In this document: piece by piece, positions 36,665-49,118 of the stretch
How positions within the stretch are numbered: position 1 is the first letter of the stretch
Layout of the letters: the number at the start of each line of letters is the position of its first letter
Assembly: GCF_000764305.2 (NCBI RefSeq)
Contig: NW_025931701.1
Location: 496,001-560,000, forward strand
DNA: 64,000 nucleotides
Reading direction: 5' to 3'
DNA from: Hyalella azteca
Lineage: Eukaryota > Arthropoda > Malacostraca > Amphipoda > Hyalellidae
Notes under the pieces: model-generated
Databases searched by the model: none
The model's input: only the letters and a program-made list of their open reading frames with translations
Told to the model about the DNA's origin: nothing
Position numbers and translations under genes: made by a program

Positions 36665-38954
36665 CCTTCTTATATACAACCCACTTCAGAAGTGATATAA
36701 TTAATATAACATTCATCAAGAAGCTAACTATTTGAGATAATGGCAATCACAGATAAATTGTAAAGCATGTGGCTATATCATCCATCACGAATTGTAATTT
36801 TTCATTAGTAATTTTTTCAGCAATTATTCTTTTTCCGAAAAACCAGAAGTAATACAAGTGTTTAAATGTGACATTTTAGCGATAAGCTATGTTCTAATCT
36901 AGAAAAAAATACAGAAGCCTGAGAAAAAACAATAAAATCAATTTTAATTGAGGTACAATAAAAAATTTTAAATTAACAACAACGCAATAGTTTTCATCAC
37001 GAATATTAACGTATCTGACACAATTAAAACAATGCACGAAGCAATTAGATAGGCAACAAACCGGTATATACATATGACCTCATCAATTTATGTTGTGTCA
37101 CTACTTATAGGTCACCACGTTGCTTGTGTCTCAGTTTTGACCTAGCTTGTTTTTGTAATGTTTTTTCCAAATTGCAAGCATAAAAATTTTTCCTAACCGA
37201 ATAAGGAGGTAAAAGTTCAATCTTAATGGGGAGCAATAATTAATAGGTAATAATTGTTTTGATGCGACAGAAATTTTAGTGATAAGACCGACAGTACGAA
37301 CAAAAATCGCTTATTATTCTTTTCTGATGAGAATGCGTCCACAAATCTTTTGATCACTTTAAATAATACACATGCATCAGTTAAAATTCAAAGTGATTAA
37401 TAAACTTTAAAGAATTATTCTGCAGGTGAACCTTGGGTCCTTCCATTCACGAAAAATTCTGAATCTCTAATGTACGAAAAAATAAAATTTAAAACTATGA
37501 AACAAAATTTCGAGCAGTGTTGCAGAGGGGCTTGTAGGGTGGCTTACTTTTGGGTAAAAATTGAACAAATTTAAGCGCTGGGATTACAAGGCATTGCAAG
37601 GTTTCCATAGCGATGCAGGAATGAACATCCAAGCATAAAAAAATTCTGAGAAAAGGCAAAGCTGAGCCGTTATAATCCAATCAGAGCGCGAGCTCCAAAT
37701 GGAATGGCCATATAGAGAGAAAAATGACGACGACGAATTCGCGTCCGCCGCACCGGCAATCAACATCACTCGCAATCCATTCCGTCCAATGACAATCGCG
37801 AACCAGATTCCAATCCTGGTAATTAGGAAGCATAAGAGAACAATAATTAATGAGACCACAGGACAAGGATATTGCAAGGATAATGCCGCGAAAGATGACG
37901 CAAAATTTCGAGCTCACGCTCACGTTGAGGGTAGGCTGAACTTCTATCAAAATGCCTTGCAAGGCGTCCGATGGATGCGAAATCGAAAATTAAACATGCA
38001 ATATTGCTGAAAAAGTTGAAAAAGAACTAAATAGGTTTTCAGCAGGTATAATGCTTATTTTGCGAACGGTATCGAAGAAAATTGTTCTCAGAAAGAAAAT
38101 ATATAAATAATTTATTTGTCAATAAGAGATTATAGTGTTATATATCAATTGAGAATTCTTTACGGTACTACAGTACAGTAAGACGACTAGTCTGAATAAC
38201 AAAAAACAAAACTATTTCAGTATAAAAAGGGCTTAACACATGAATAATCGATTATGCCTTATTTCCTTCGTAAATTAAGTCTAACGATTATTCTAACTGG
38301 CATCTGACGATAATTCTAACTGGCATATGATAACTGGCATCTGACGTAGTTACAGTTGATGTGGTATTTTCAATCGTTATCTAATTTTTATAGTGATTTA
38401 AATCAACCAAAATTCAAATAGGTGAAATTCAGAATAATGGATGGACCAAAATTCCTCTAAGTGCGACCAAGCATTTACAGCTTTCACAGCTACTACAGTC
38501 GCCATCGCCCAACAGAACTTCGTTCATGAGCAAGGGCAGTTCATAAGAACAAACATATCTAGAGCACAGTACCACGTGGTATGGAAGTTTTAGTCATAAA
38601 AACGCATAAAGGCGTCAAATTCATATGAAGCTACTCCACGAAAATTCATATAAAGCTACTCCAAAAATTTATGATGCTACTCCACGGGCTCAATATAAAG
38701 CTCAAAGGTTTGTAAAAAGTGCCTGAAATATGCTCGCAAGCTAGAAATTCGAAATTTATATTTCAAAATGGATCCAAAAATTAAATTCAAAATTGACTCC
38801 AACATTGATAGGTTCCAAGATCAATTAAAATCAGTCGGCAAACGTTAAACAAAATGATAACATTATTCCGTTAGTAAAATCAGTAATCTACGACGTCTTG
38901 CTTATGAATGACACTGGAACTGGCCATCAATACTTCCAGTCGAGGGAATTAATA
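36665..38954. other. Region upstream of the PTB gene; no further exon found
   Basis: AT-rich apart from the 37.68-37.97 kb CpG-richer tract. Short local repeats (AACTGGCATCTGACG near 38.3 kb; GCTACTCCA modules at 38.62-38.70 kb). Confidence 0.5.
37677..37800 (-). promoter_or_regulatory. Possible promoter region upstream of the PTB gene
   Basis: CpG-rich tract about 1.0-1.1 kb upstream of the exon A ATG, with two CCAAT motifs on the plus strand (37677-37681 and 37786-37790; inverted relative to the gene) and GAGCGCGAGCTCC at 37684-37696. Overlapping open frames on both strands reflect the base composition. Speculative. Confidence 0.2.
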
Positions 38955-39097
38955 AAAAAATATAACTCAGTACTCACTGCAGTGTGTGACAGAGAACGCA
39001 TTTTCTCGTCGACGAAAACTTGAGGTCACGGACGGACGGACAGACGGACATGGCGAGCACAATAGTGCATTTTTTCCATAAATGATAAATGCGCTAA
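38955..39097 (+). repeat. Dispersed element 'R', copy 2
   Basis: Same order of blocks as the other copies, with the shortest GACGGACA core of the five. The palindrome is broken (GCAGTGTGTGA) and the 3' arm of the inverted repeat is damaged (GATAAATGCGCTAA). Confidence 0.88.
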
Positions 39098-39479
39098 AAA
39101 GCGATGTAAAATAAATTTTGTGTTTGATAGATTTCGATTTTTTCATACTTCAGATGTCTCTAAATGTGTTCATATTTATTCTCGGTTTTAGGATGAAGAA
39201 AAACGAGCGGCAATGAAATTGGTACCTCCACTTTGCATCGATAATTGCCCACCGAGCAATTTCGCTATTAGTACAAGTTTTGAGCCATAAGTTTAAACAA
39301 TGCGTTCACCCTCAGGCTTAGTAGTTATGACCTGTAGAACCTTGATTGCATCAGCAGTGACGTTCTGCCCAGTCCTGAACCAAATGAACTAAGGGGCATA
39401 TTAAATCTGACTTGATGACATATTACAGTGAACTTCTCTGACAGGACGACGCCAAGCTAATGAACAAGAGTAGGTTATG

Positions 39480-39760
39480 CTCGCAACCACCACCAGCATC
39501 CACCAGCAGCCAAGAGTATCACTCACGACCATTAACAAGCAGTTAACGCGACCGTTAAGCAGCAATGCTCACAAATAGTAAATAACAATTGCCACGACCA
39601 TCTAGCAGCAATTACCATAACCATTAAGCACCAACGCTCACAACCAGTAAGTAGCAATATCCATGCCAATTCAGCAGCAATGCACACAACCAGCAATTCC
39701 CAGGACCACTGAGCAGCAAAGCTTACGACCAGCAATGACCAGACTAACGAGCAGGCATTG
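39480..39760. repeat. Degenerate minisatellite (AGCAGCAA-type)
   Basis: Irregular repeats of a module like 'ACCATTAAGCAGCAATGCTC' followed by 'ACAACCAG' run through this stretch, with heavy divergence. The 87-codon minus-strand frame over it is a product of the repeat. Confidence 0.6.
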
Positions 39761-42700
39761 CGGATAACAAAGTTAAGTCTGTTCAGATGCCTCATCTATT
39801 TTGACCAGAAACGCGCACCGAAATGAGCAAAGTTGAAGCTCGGCCGGATCACGACTGAGTTATTAACGCCATCCGGAATTGGCCAAAGCTGCGACCCAAG
39901 TTTAATTGAGGCGACCTTCATGAGGACCAACCAGGCGTAGTCACTCCTGCATCACAACTACGTGCCAAGTAACATGAGTTATAACATCGAAATATATGCT
40001 ACTAATTAGAGTGCTGTCTCTTTCGGCACACACAGGCCATTTGTTACATCTTCACGCAGTTTTTATATATTACTCGGGTATTCTGTTGGGATTCAATCTG
40101 GTATCATTATTTGGAAATGGACCTTATTGGGCTGCTTTATTTGTCTTCTAGAATAATAAAGTCGTCAATTATTTATATATAGGATATCAAGCATTGACAT
40201 AATTTATGTTTCATAGCTCTTATGTATGCAAAAGTCAAATTCAATCATAAGCCATATGTTTGAAATGAATAATAGTACTATGCATCATCATTAACTACTA
40301 TGGATGCATGAGCACCAATCAATGACAATACATTTTCAATACATCAGAACTGCAGTTTCGAATTAAATCTTGCATTGCATTGGCTTGACAGTCTTACATT
40401 GAACCAACTGAGTTAAAGAGACAACATCAAGAGGAGGGAAATAGATTGAGTGCCACGGTAGCTGCTCCTCCTGTACTGATAACGTTCGTACGACACTGAG
40501 ATTTGTAGCCGCAGCCATGCTGGAAGACACACTTTGGTATAAGCACTTTATAAACCAATCTGTTGAAATTATGAGGTAAATACATTTCCACGCGTAATGA
40601 AATTCATCTATCCAACAAAATTAAATTAAATAGTGCATACATGAAATGACGCTTTGATTCGAAGGATGCGGATAAGTGACTCACTCTAACTAAAAGAGAT
40701 TACATTAAATGGAGTTTCCGCAATGAAAAAGAGGTGGACTTATAAAGAGACAGCGCGGCTACTCATCCATCATGCAGCAAGGAGGATATGCTGTCACCAT
40801 CAGTCTCATGGCGGGCGCCCCTCTCACCCGCGATGCAATTAGATGGTAGAAAGAAGACATGGGCCAACGTTTTGTAATTACACCAGACAAGTAATTAGGA
40901 CAGTCAGATTAATTTTCAGCGGCATCCGCAACGTCGACTAAAAAATGAGCTCAAATTGGAAACGCAGCTTCCGTTTTATGCGTACAATTTTAAGGGGAAA
41001 CGTCGAGTTTGACCGCCTCAAAAACGAAGAAACAGTAACAGGTTTGCATGAAAGGGAGAATCAGGGTTTTAGGCGCGGGAATTATACAAGAAAAAAAAAT
41101 TTGTTTTCAGCCGTGGTGTGTTGCCTAAGAAAAATCATTCATATTGCCCTTGCATGCATTTTTTAAATTTTATTTGTTCGATGTTTGTAGTTGACTGCTG
41201 GAGTAAATGTTAATTGATTTAGTTATAGAGATGCGTAATACCGCTTTATACATTCAAGGTAGTCCTAATTTTTACAGGATACCTGCCGAAATAAATTGAC
41301 ATTTAATTCCTACCAAAATTTAGAATGGTATATATAATAACGCTTAATATTAATGGAACTTGAAAATACAGGCTGTTTCTTCAAATCTGTATGAACGACG
41401 CCTAGGATTACTTCTTCCATATGATCTTATTTTCCCTCGCCAATAGTAGTGAGTGTATCAAAGCAACCACGAAATTCTCCAAATTTTTCAGAACTGAGCA
41501 AAGAAGGCAAGAAATAAAGCCCCAAGACCCAGGCGCAGAGATCAGCATAAAGACAAACACTCTCAGTGATAGCCGAGCAACGTTCAAAGTTTAGCCCAGA
41601 GCAAAGTTAGGGGGCGTTGAACTTGCTTCTCCTCAACACGCACAAGTTAGAGCACGGGGCCAAAGTTAGCTCATATGCTGCGAAGTAACCTAATGTTGAA
41701 CTGTTAGCTGTTCTTCACACACCCAGGCTTGGCAGCTCAACTAAGCGTGAGGTGCAATGAAGCACTTGGTACTCCCTTTACTGCCTCCCCTTCCCCAATG
41801 AACTTCGCTACATTGTGAACAATTACCATAGCCTTGCTATATTGACAAGCGGGAGAATAAATGAAACAGCCCTCAAAGAGAAATAAAATAGTATTTATAA
41901 TTAAAGAAGAAAGCCTCCCGTCACATTAAGTTAAGTTCATAAGGATTTTCAAAGAACCAAGTTCCGTGAAGTATGTAACTTCGAGCTCCGGGAATGGACA
42001 AAGAAAGGAGATATATAAATTTCGAATTGAATATCTGTAGTCCCAATAGTATACCAGGCGGCGTAATTGAATCGCGCACTCAAAAAATGATCGGAATTGC
42101 ATGATAAAATACATCAGGCTAGAGTAGATCTGAGATCTGATCATCAGATGCCTGCTGATCATCAGATCGGACGTCAGGTTAGAATAAAATAATGTATGAG
42201 ATCATGAAGTGCGAATTTCATGCGAGGTATCGAGTACAATATCTTGTGGATTGACAATGCTGAAATTAAAACCAAAATGTACATTTGAAACGAAGGTGTA
42301 CGTATCTTCAGAATTTATTTTTTGAGTACTTAAAAGGTGAACTTTTCTCTTCAAACAGAATAAGAAACCTGGAGTAGCCGAGACGACCACGGCACGTTAC
42401 TGCACAGTGAAATTTAAGGGTTGGAAAAAATAAATTTAAAATTTGCGTTATTTATTCGGATGACATGATGGCCAAACATCCTTCAACTTTAATGCGCATT
42501 TATTTCTCTGTCTTCTCAGACGCCTAGAAAGACCCAGGCGAGCGAGCGAGCCTTTATATAGAAAGAAAAATATTGACATGATTTTCGTAATAATGTCAAA
42601 TTTAAGGTCCACATGCTCTTCGTTCTGCGAGATATATAGATGTGCGCCATTTTGCTTGCCTTGTGAGGTCAGTTTCATAGCGTCTTCCGATTAGAAACAC

Positions 42701-43110
42701 TAAATTGTTGCGTCAGTTGAAATAGTTTGAAGGTTATTCCTCATAATTACATTCAAGCTATTCCCATCAGAAGTTCTTGCAACATTCACAAGTTTCTTGT
42801 AATTTAACTGCAATGTTATCATTGAAACATCAATTAAGGTGAAATGACACATATATTCTCGCTGTTCAATTGCATTTTGTGCTATGAAAAAATAGAGGAA
42901 GAGTTGGATCCAAGCCTAGCAAGATTGCCGCCCACAATATTTCTTTAGGAAACAGCAGCAACAGCAGAAACCGCCAAACATCCTCCTTCACCAGCGCTGA
43001 GTATAGCCGACATCACCATTCAGAGTCGAGCTGCATAACTATTGTCTCCTGTGTCTGCTGGAGAGGTAGAGGTTTGTATAGCTGGATTACAAAAAGTTAC
43101 ACTATCGTCT

Positions 43111-43330
43111 CCCGAAACACCATTGCAATGCATATCAAATGTCCCCATGCATATAAATTATCAAGATATATTTCTAACTATATCACGGTAGAATTTTTAT
43201 TGATTTTCAACAAGGCTGCTCCAAACATACCATTACAATGCATAACAAATATCCCAATACATTTAAATTATCAAAATATATTTCTAACTATATCACGGTC
43301 TAATTTTTATTGATTTTCAACAAGGCTGCC
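43111..43330. repeat. 110-bp tandem duplication
   Basis: Two adjacent units (about 43111-43220 and 43221-43330) share TATTTCTAACTATATCACGG and TTGATTTTCAACAAGGCTGC at a constant 110-bp spacing. More diverged in the first third. Confidence 0.88.
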
Positions 43331-46267
43331 CTAAATAAATGCTCAGCAAAGCTACTGCTTCGATTGTAATTAATGCACTGCTTACAATATTTAAAGGTAC
43401 GAGGAGACCCCGCAGATATTGCGACTGGAATGAGTTGAATATAGCGAAGTAACGTGGAAGCTGGATACAATAATTAATGCAAGTGTTTAGATAAAGTATG
43501 TTTAGGCGCTGACAGGCTCAAAATATTTTGGGAAAATTTCGAAATTCAGTAAATCAGTAACCGTTGAGGACGATTCTCCACTGAAAAAATTCTTGGCAAT
43601 TTAAAAAGAAATATAACTGTCTATTAATCAGAAATTACTCAATTATCTTGGGATTCACAAGTTTTGATCCAAAAGCATTGTTTTTAGCTGTAAGTGAAAT
43701 TTCCTTTCTATCTTCCTCATTCGTTTTTCCCCATTATACCGCGCAGACAGCACAAAGCGACTGTAAAATGAAACTAAATACCAGTGTTTGATCAATAGGA
43801 CTAGCTGAATATTCATAATATCCATTTTTAATATTGGACGGGATTGCACTCGCTGCTTGCGCGCACTCGGCACGAAAAAACTGCTGAGCTATCGTGCATG
43901 CTCGGATGTCGCTAAATGTAAAACTACAGTTGAGTGAATTCATACTTTATATAAAAGAACGAATAGAATTCAAAACACAAGGAAATTTGTGCAGTAGAAT
44001 TGTTTTGTTTATTTTATGCAACTTAATATCAAAGAAAGACGACTCAAACATTTGCTTTGATGCAATCAATTTTTTAAGAGACATAAATATTTTAAAAATT
44101 CAAAACCCATAATGTAGATTTCCATTCTTGTTCAACAGTGATGATTGATAATAGATTAAGATTGATAATAATAGATTAAGCAACTAGTAAAAAGATTTGG
44201 TACGTCAATATCCTCTCAACGAATGCAGAAAATGAGAAGATTTAAGAAATTTCGTGTCATTATTGATGATTTCGTTTATATGAATTATCATGTTTGTCAA
44301 GTGCCAAGTATTTTATCACAGACTAATGTTTATTTTATCATGTTTTTAATCCTTGAAGAACCAAATGTTGCTTAATAAAATACGTTAATTTTTTTCATAT
44401 TTAGCCACCATGCATTCTGAAGCTAATAACCAGAAATGTATGAACGTTTTGGCATAAGGTTTCTGAACAGCGACTCTTTTAATAGCACTGAATGTACTTT
44501 CCAAACACAGAACAGAAATTTCGGCGCGTCCACTAGGCTAATATTTACGGGAGTTGAAGATGAAGAGTATTTTCAGTGAAAAATATTTTCATTCAAAAAT
44601 ATATGCATTCTAAGTATTGAAAAATATCCAGATTGAATTTGTAATAAGGCCAATTTTCTGAAATTTGGCTCACGAAAATTATAAGTTGGAGGAAAGTTAG
44701 TGACTAAAAGCATTTTTAAGGCAAAGGATGACTATTACTTACTCCCAGATTGCACTGCATCGATATTAGAGGCCAAAGCATATATCTCCCTGAACGATTT
44801 CCGTCGGGAGAGAACAGGAGAGTATCATTTTAAACAAGTCCTTTCAGTCTAGGAATACGTGAGCAACCGGTGTTTTTGGCAAGTCGAAAAAAAGGGTAAC
44901 TCAATTAGCGGCTCAAGAGGAGGTGGCACTGTCACCAACAGGCGAAACTTTCTCATTCCAAACAGAAAATGCAGAAAAAAATTATTCAGTCACCTTGTGC
45001 ATTTCCGTCAGCATTAATTGCCAAATTTACTGCTAAAATATCACTTTAAAAATTCAAACTATATAGACACGGTTGGCCATGAGAAGTACTTGATATAATC
45101 AAGGTATGACAACAAATACATAGAGCAAAGATGCCGTGATATAACGACACCAATTTCGGTATCAACCTTCACCGAAAATGATTCCAAAGTATTAAGCTCG
45201 TCTCAGAAATAAACAAAGACAACTAAAATAAGGTCAAGTATACAAAAAATGAAAAAAAATTGTTTTGAAAGATGTAGCATTTTTGTGATACAATCATTCT
45301 TGGCCGAGGGTGGCCAACAACAAAAAGAGTCTTGAATCTTTAGAGGAAACACTGCTGGTAAGCTGGTTCTTTGTCCATGACATCAGTGCATATCATGCCA
45401 CCAGGATGACTTACATTCTTGCATGATGCACACAATGCGCTATATTGTCAGTCGTTGACGGAGTGTGATAGTTGATGGCATTTGGTGCCAAGGAAGGGAT
45501 TGTGAGTCGACATTATTATCGCTTTAAGTGCATTGAGAGGAATACGCTGAGTTGACAGTTTGCGTGTCGATAGAACGATTTCTTTTCCTGGAGCAGAAGC
45601 TTCATGTCAATAAAAGAACGAAGCGCTCTAAAAGTAGACAGATGCATGGCGCGATAAAATTCATCTCGTACACACAATCGAAGGAGCTCGAACGTTGTGT
45701 TGATGGTCGATGGAGGAACCTGTGCACTTACAGTATTTTTTCATATTGTTCAGACATTGAAATTAGACATTAACGCTCGATTTGAGACTTGTATAACTGT
45801 ACGTTTATTGCAAGTTATACGAGGAATAAACAGCAACTCCACTCATCATCCTACTCATCCTATCGTCTTCCCACTGAATCATTATAGTTCATTCACAATA
45901 CTCATCATAATCTCTTCTCATATGAATGCTATCGATGTTTTATAGAAAGATGTGCACAAACTGGTACGCAAAAAATGCTATACAAAATTTAATTAAGGGA
46001 AAATGCAAATCTCTTGTCTTTTTTTCGACATACGCCAGCTGCTAAAGATGTAAAGAATACATAAGGAGGAGCATCCTAGTTGCCCTGTATTGAATCTATG
46101 CCCGAGATTGGAGCCAATCTCGTCTCTGGTCTGCAATGGAGCAATTTCTGGAGAAGTGGAGCAAAAGCCACCCCGTGAGCAGCGCTGGACGTTCAAATAA
46201 AATGCTGGGCAAGACGCTTTGTATGCAGGGGCAGCGCCAGGCTCTCTTGGTCTACGAGAGCTCAGAG

Positions 46268-46425
46268 GAGATGAGGAGACTTGAGACTTGACTGCTGGCA
46301 GCGGCGCCGGCCAGACTTGCGTAGCCAGACTGGCGTGCCATCAAGTCTACATGAGATGAGGAGACTTGAGACTTCACTGCTGGCAGCGGCGCCGGCCAGA
46401 CTTGCGTGCCATCAAGTCTACACGA
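46268..46425. repeat. 85-bp GC-rich tandem duplication
   Basis: The unit begins GAGATGAGGAGACTTGAGACT and contains CAGCGGCGCCGGCCAGACTT and CCATCAAGTCTAC. The second unit (from 46353) lacks 14 bp present in the first. Much more GC-rich than its surroundings. Confidence 0.88.
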
Positions 46426-48960
46426 AAGAATTACGCAAAGGATGGAAGGCGGAATGATATTTTATAATCTTCAAGTACCACAAATATGGTTCAATCAAGC
46501 AAGATTATCTGGGACGATGATATATGAGGGATGATGATAATGAGTGATACTGTAAATGATACAGTATTACTCATTGTTTGCTACTCATTTATTTTCATAC
46601 GTATCAGATGGATCTAAATTAATGTGAGCTTACTGTCGTGCAAAACAAATTCATAATAACGTAATCACCCATACATATTATATATGTCATAACTCTTATG
46701 TTAAGCAATTAGTCGAAGAGTCTTGGGAAAAGTAATGTCGAGGTGACAGGAAATTACGTATTAGTACATCTCACTGAGGAAAATACATGCTTGCTTGCAA
46801 GGTGAAATGTAACAATTCTTCAGCAGACCGAGCAGAGAGCATTGCTGCATGCAACTAAATTTTGGTGTTATAATTGCTCTTGGAGCAGAGGTAAGTCGCA
46901 TTTGGCCAGGTCTAGAAATACAGAAGATGGGTCTTGCAAAAAAATTCACATAACTCCACCTCATATTCGTTTACACATAAAAGTTGTCAAGAAAAGTTGT
47001 TTTGTGTAACAAAAATAAGCAACTGCTAAAATATGGTTTTTGGAACTTCTGAATACCTATTACCAATTTTACTGCTCTTTATTTTTAGATTTTTTTGGCG
47101 ACCACAAGATCAAATTAATTTTAAAGAATGAAATAAAAATATACAATATAATATACGAGTACAGGGAGTATACGACCTAGGCTCCTGCCAGACGAATGAC
47201 TTTGAAATAACGTTGATTGCGTATTTGGGTGGATCGAAAAACAACTTTTTTGAAAATTCGATATTCGACTATAATTTTTTTCTAGGACACCTGCCAAATA
47301 AATCCCATTCATGATATTTTCCAAACAAACAATTTCTTCAGTTGCCTCAAAAACGTGAATTTGAGCGTGTCTTTAACTAAAATGTAAAATTTTCGAAATG
47401 CGACTTGGTTTATTGATTTAAAAATCTGTAAGAATTATTTATTAATCAATGATGTAGCGGTACCTGAAATATGGCACAAATCGACTGATGCAAAGAGGTT
47501 CTTTTAGCCTCATTAGCAAGTTCACCGATGCACGATTCTCTACCCTAACCCTCCCCCCCCCCAGGTTGATAAGAGCATTTTACCGTGTCGTGTCTCTTTG
47601 GGTCTGTAGGTTATTTTGGGGACTTTATTACTATCGTAATAAACTTATATTACTATCTTTATTACTACTATTGGATACTTTATTATCGTCGTGAAATATT
47701 ATTTAGAGTATTTAGTCACATTTAATTAATAATTCATTCACAGTGTATCAATAAATACTTCGTTTCAGATAGAGATAATATTCTTGTTCAATTATGCCAA
47801 TAAAGCATAAAACGGCTAAAGCACATTCACGAGGATAAGGGGTAATTTTCATTAATTATTTTTATTATTTATTTATCATATATTTATTTAAATACAACGC
47901 GAAATAATTTTGCTGAAACAACGTTTAATACAAGTCATTTTAACGTTATATGTCTAAATAACTATTATATACAAGCTCCAATTAATGGATCAGAACACTG
48001 CAATTAAGGAAGGAAGAAACTGCTGTAGAATAGTCATGCGAGAGAGGGTATATCATGTTGATTCATTTCCAATCTAATCAAGTGATCGCTCAATGCTTGA
48101 CGTCTTGATATTGCCGCATGTCTGTTCACTCCTCAGTTCTCTGCATGATTGACAATTAACGTAGTAATAAACGATTTTTGTGTTCGGTTAAAGATAATCG
48201 CTTAGATTATAGCAGTTTTCTATTTATATTCAGGCTCAATCCCACGAAACAGACATTATTACATTTGTTTCATTTTCCTACTATAAGTTAAGTTAAAATT
48301 TGTTAAGTTAAGTCAAAATTTGTCACAAATACTCGAAATATGGCGACGTTTTGACAGAAAAAACTTTCATTGAAACGGAAAAAATGTCGTGTTTGAATGA
48401 TGTGTTTAACAGAAATTATTAAGCACATCTTATTAGATGGCATTCATCTATGTTAGCATCGTGTATTTTAATATCAAATAGTCATAATTCGTGTTTGCTT
48501 ATACAATCACCGGACTACAATCACTTGAAACACTAACACTTGGGAGAATAGAATTTGATTTGAGACTTCCCACCTTTGTCTCTGTAAGCGATCGATGTCG
48601 AATTAATAAACCGAATTAAAAGCACGGCAAATGAAATTTAAATTTGGTCACAAATTAGCGCATGGATGTGGGACAAATTTAATGCAAAAACTCAGCCAAC
48701 AAATAATAAATACACTTGAACCTACAATCAAAATCCAAATAAAATCATTACACAATTTTGTAGATAAGAAGAATGTCTCCAGGAACTGAGTGGCGAGAGG
48801 CAGCAAGCGTGCAAGACGTCATTATTTTGAGCCAGGGCGGCCTGAGCAGCAGGAGGACGTCTTGATGTTTATAAGACACACTCGCGGCGGACGCGTAAAC
48901 ACTCACGGCGCTGTTAGGAGCTTCAGCAAACACAAGGCAGACGCAATCACCTGCTACCAG

Positions 48961-49118
48961 GCCTCAGTTCCAAGCTCCCAGTTCCCAGTTCCAAGCTCCA
49001 AGTTCCCAGTGCCAAGCTCCCAGTTCCAAGCTCCCAGCTCTTATTTCCAAGCTTCCATTCTCAGTTTCAAGCTCCTAGTTACCAGGTCTCAGTTCCAAGC
49101 TCCCAGTTCCAAGCTTTT
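48961..49118. repeat. Minisatellite of ~14-bp CCAAGCTCCCAGTT units
   Basis: About eleven imperfect units of CAGTTCCAAGCTCC with 7-bp sub-repeats (AGTTCCC/AGCTCCC). The 158-codon plus-strand frame here reads through it (Pro/Ser/Gln-rich) and is judged a repeat artefact. Confidence 0.85.

Noticed and set aside
37584..38010. Overlapping frames of 93-103 codons on both strands
   Set aside because: Frames open on both strands in the same bases, no domain; explained by the locally CpG-richer composition.
39532..39795. 87-codon hydrophobic minus-strand frame
   Set aside because: Reads through the degenerate AGCAGCAA minisatellite; the hydrophobic text comes from repeat codons.
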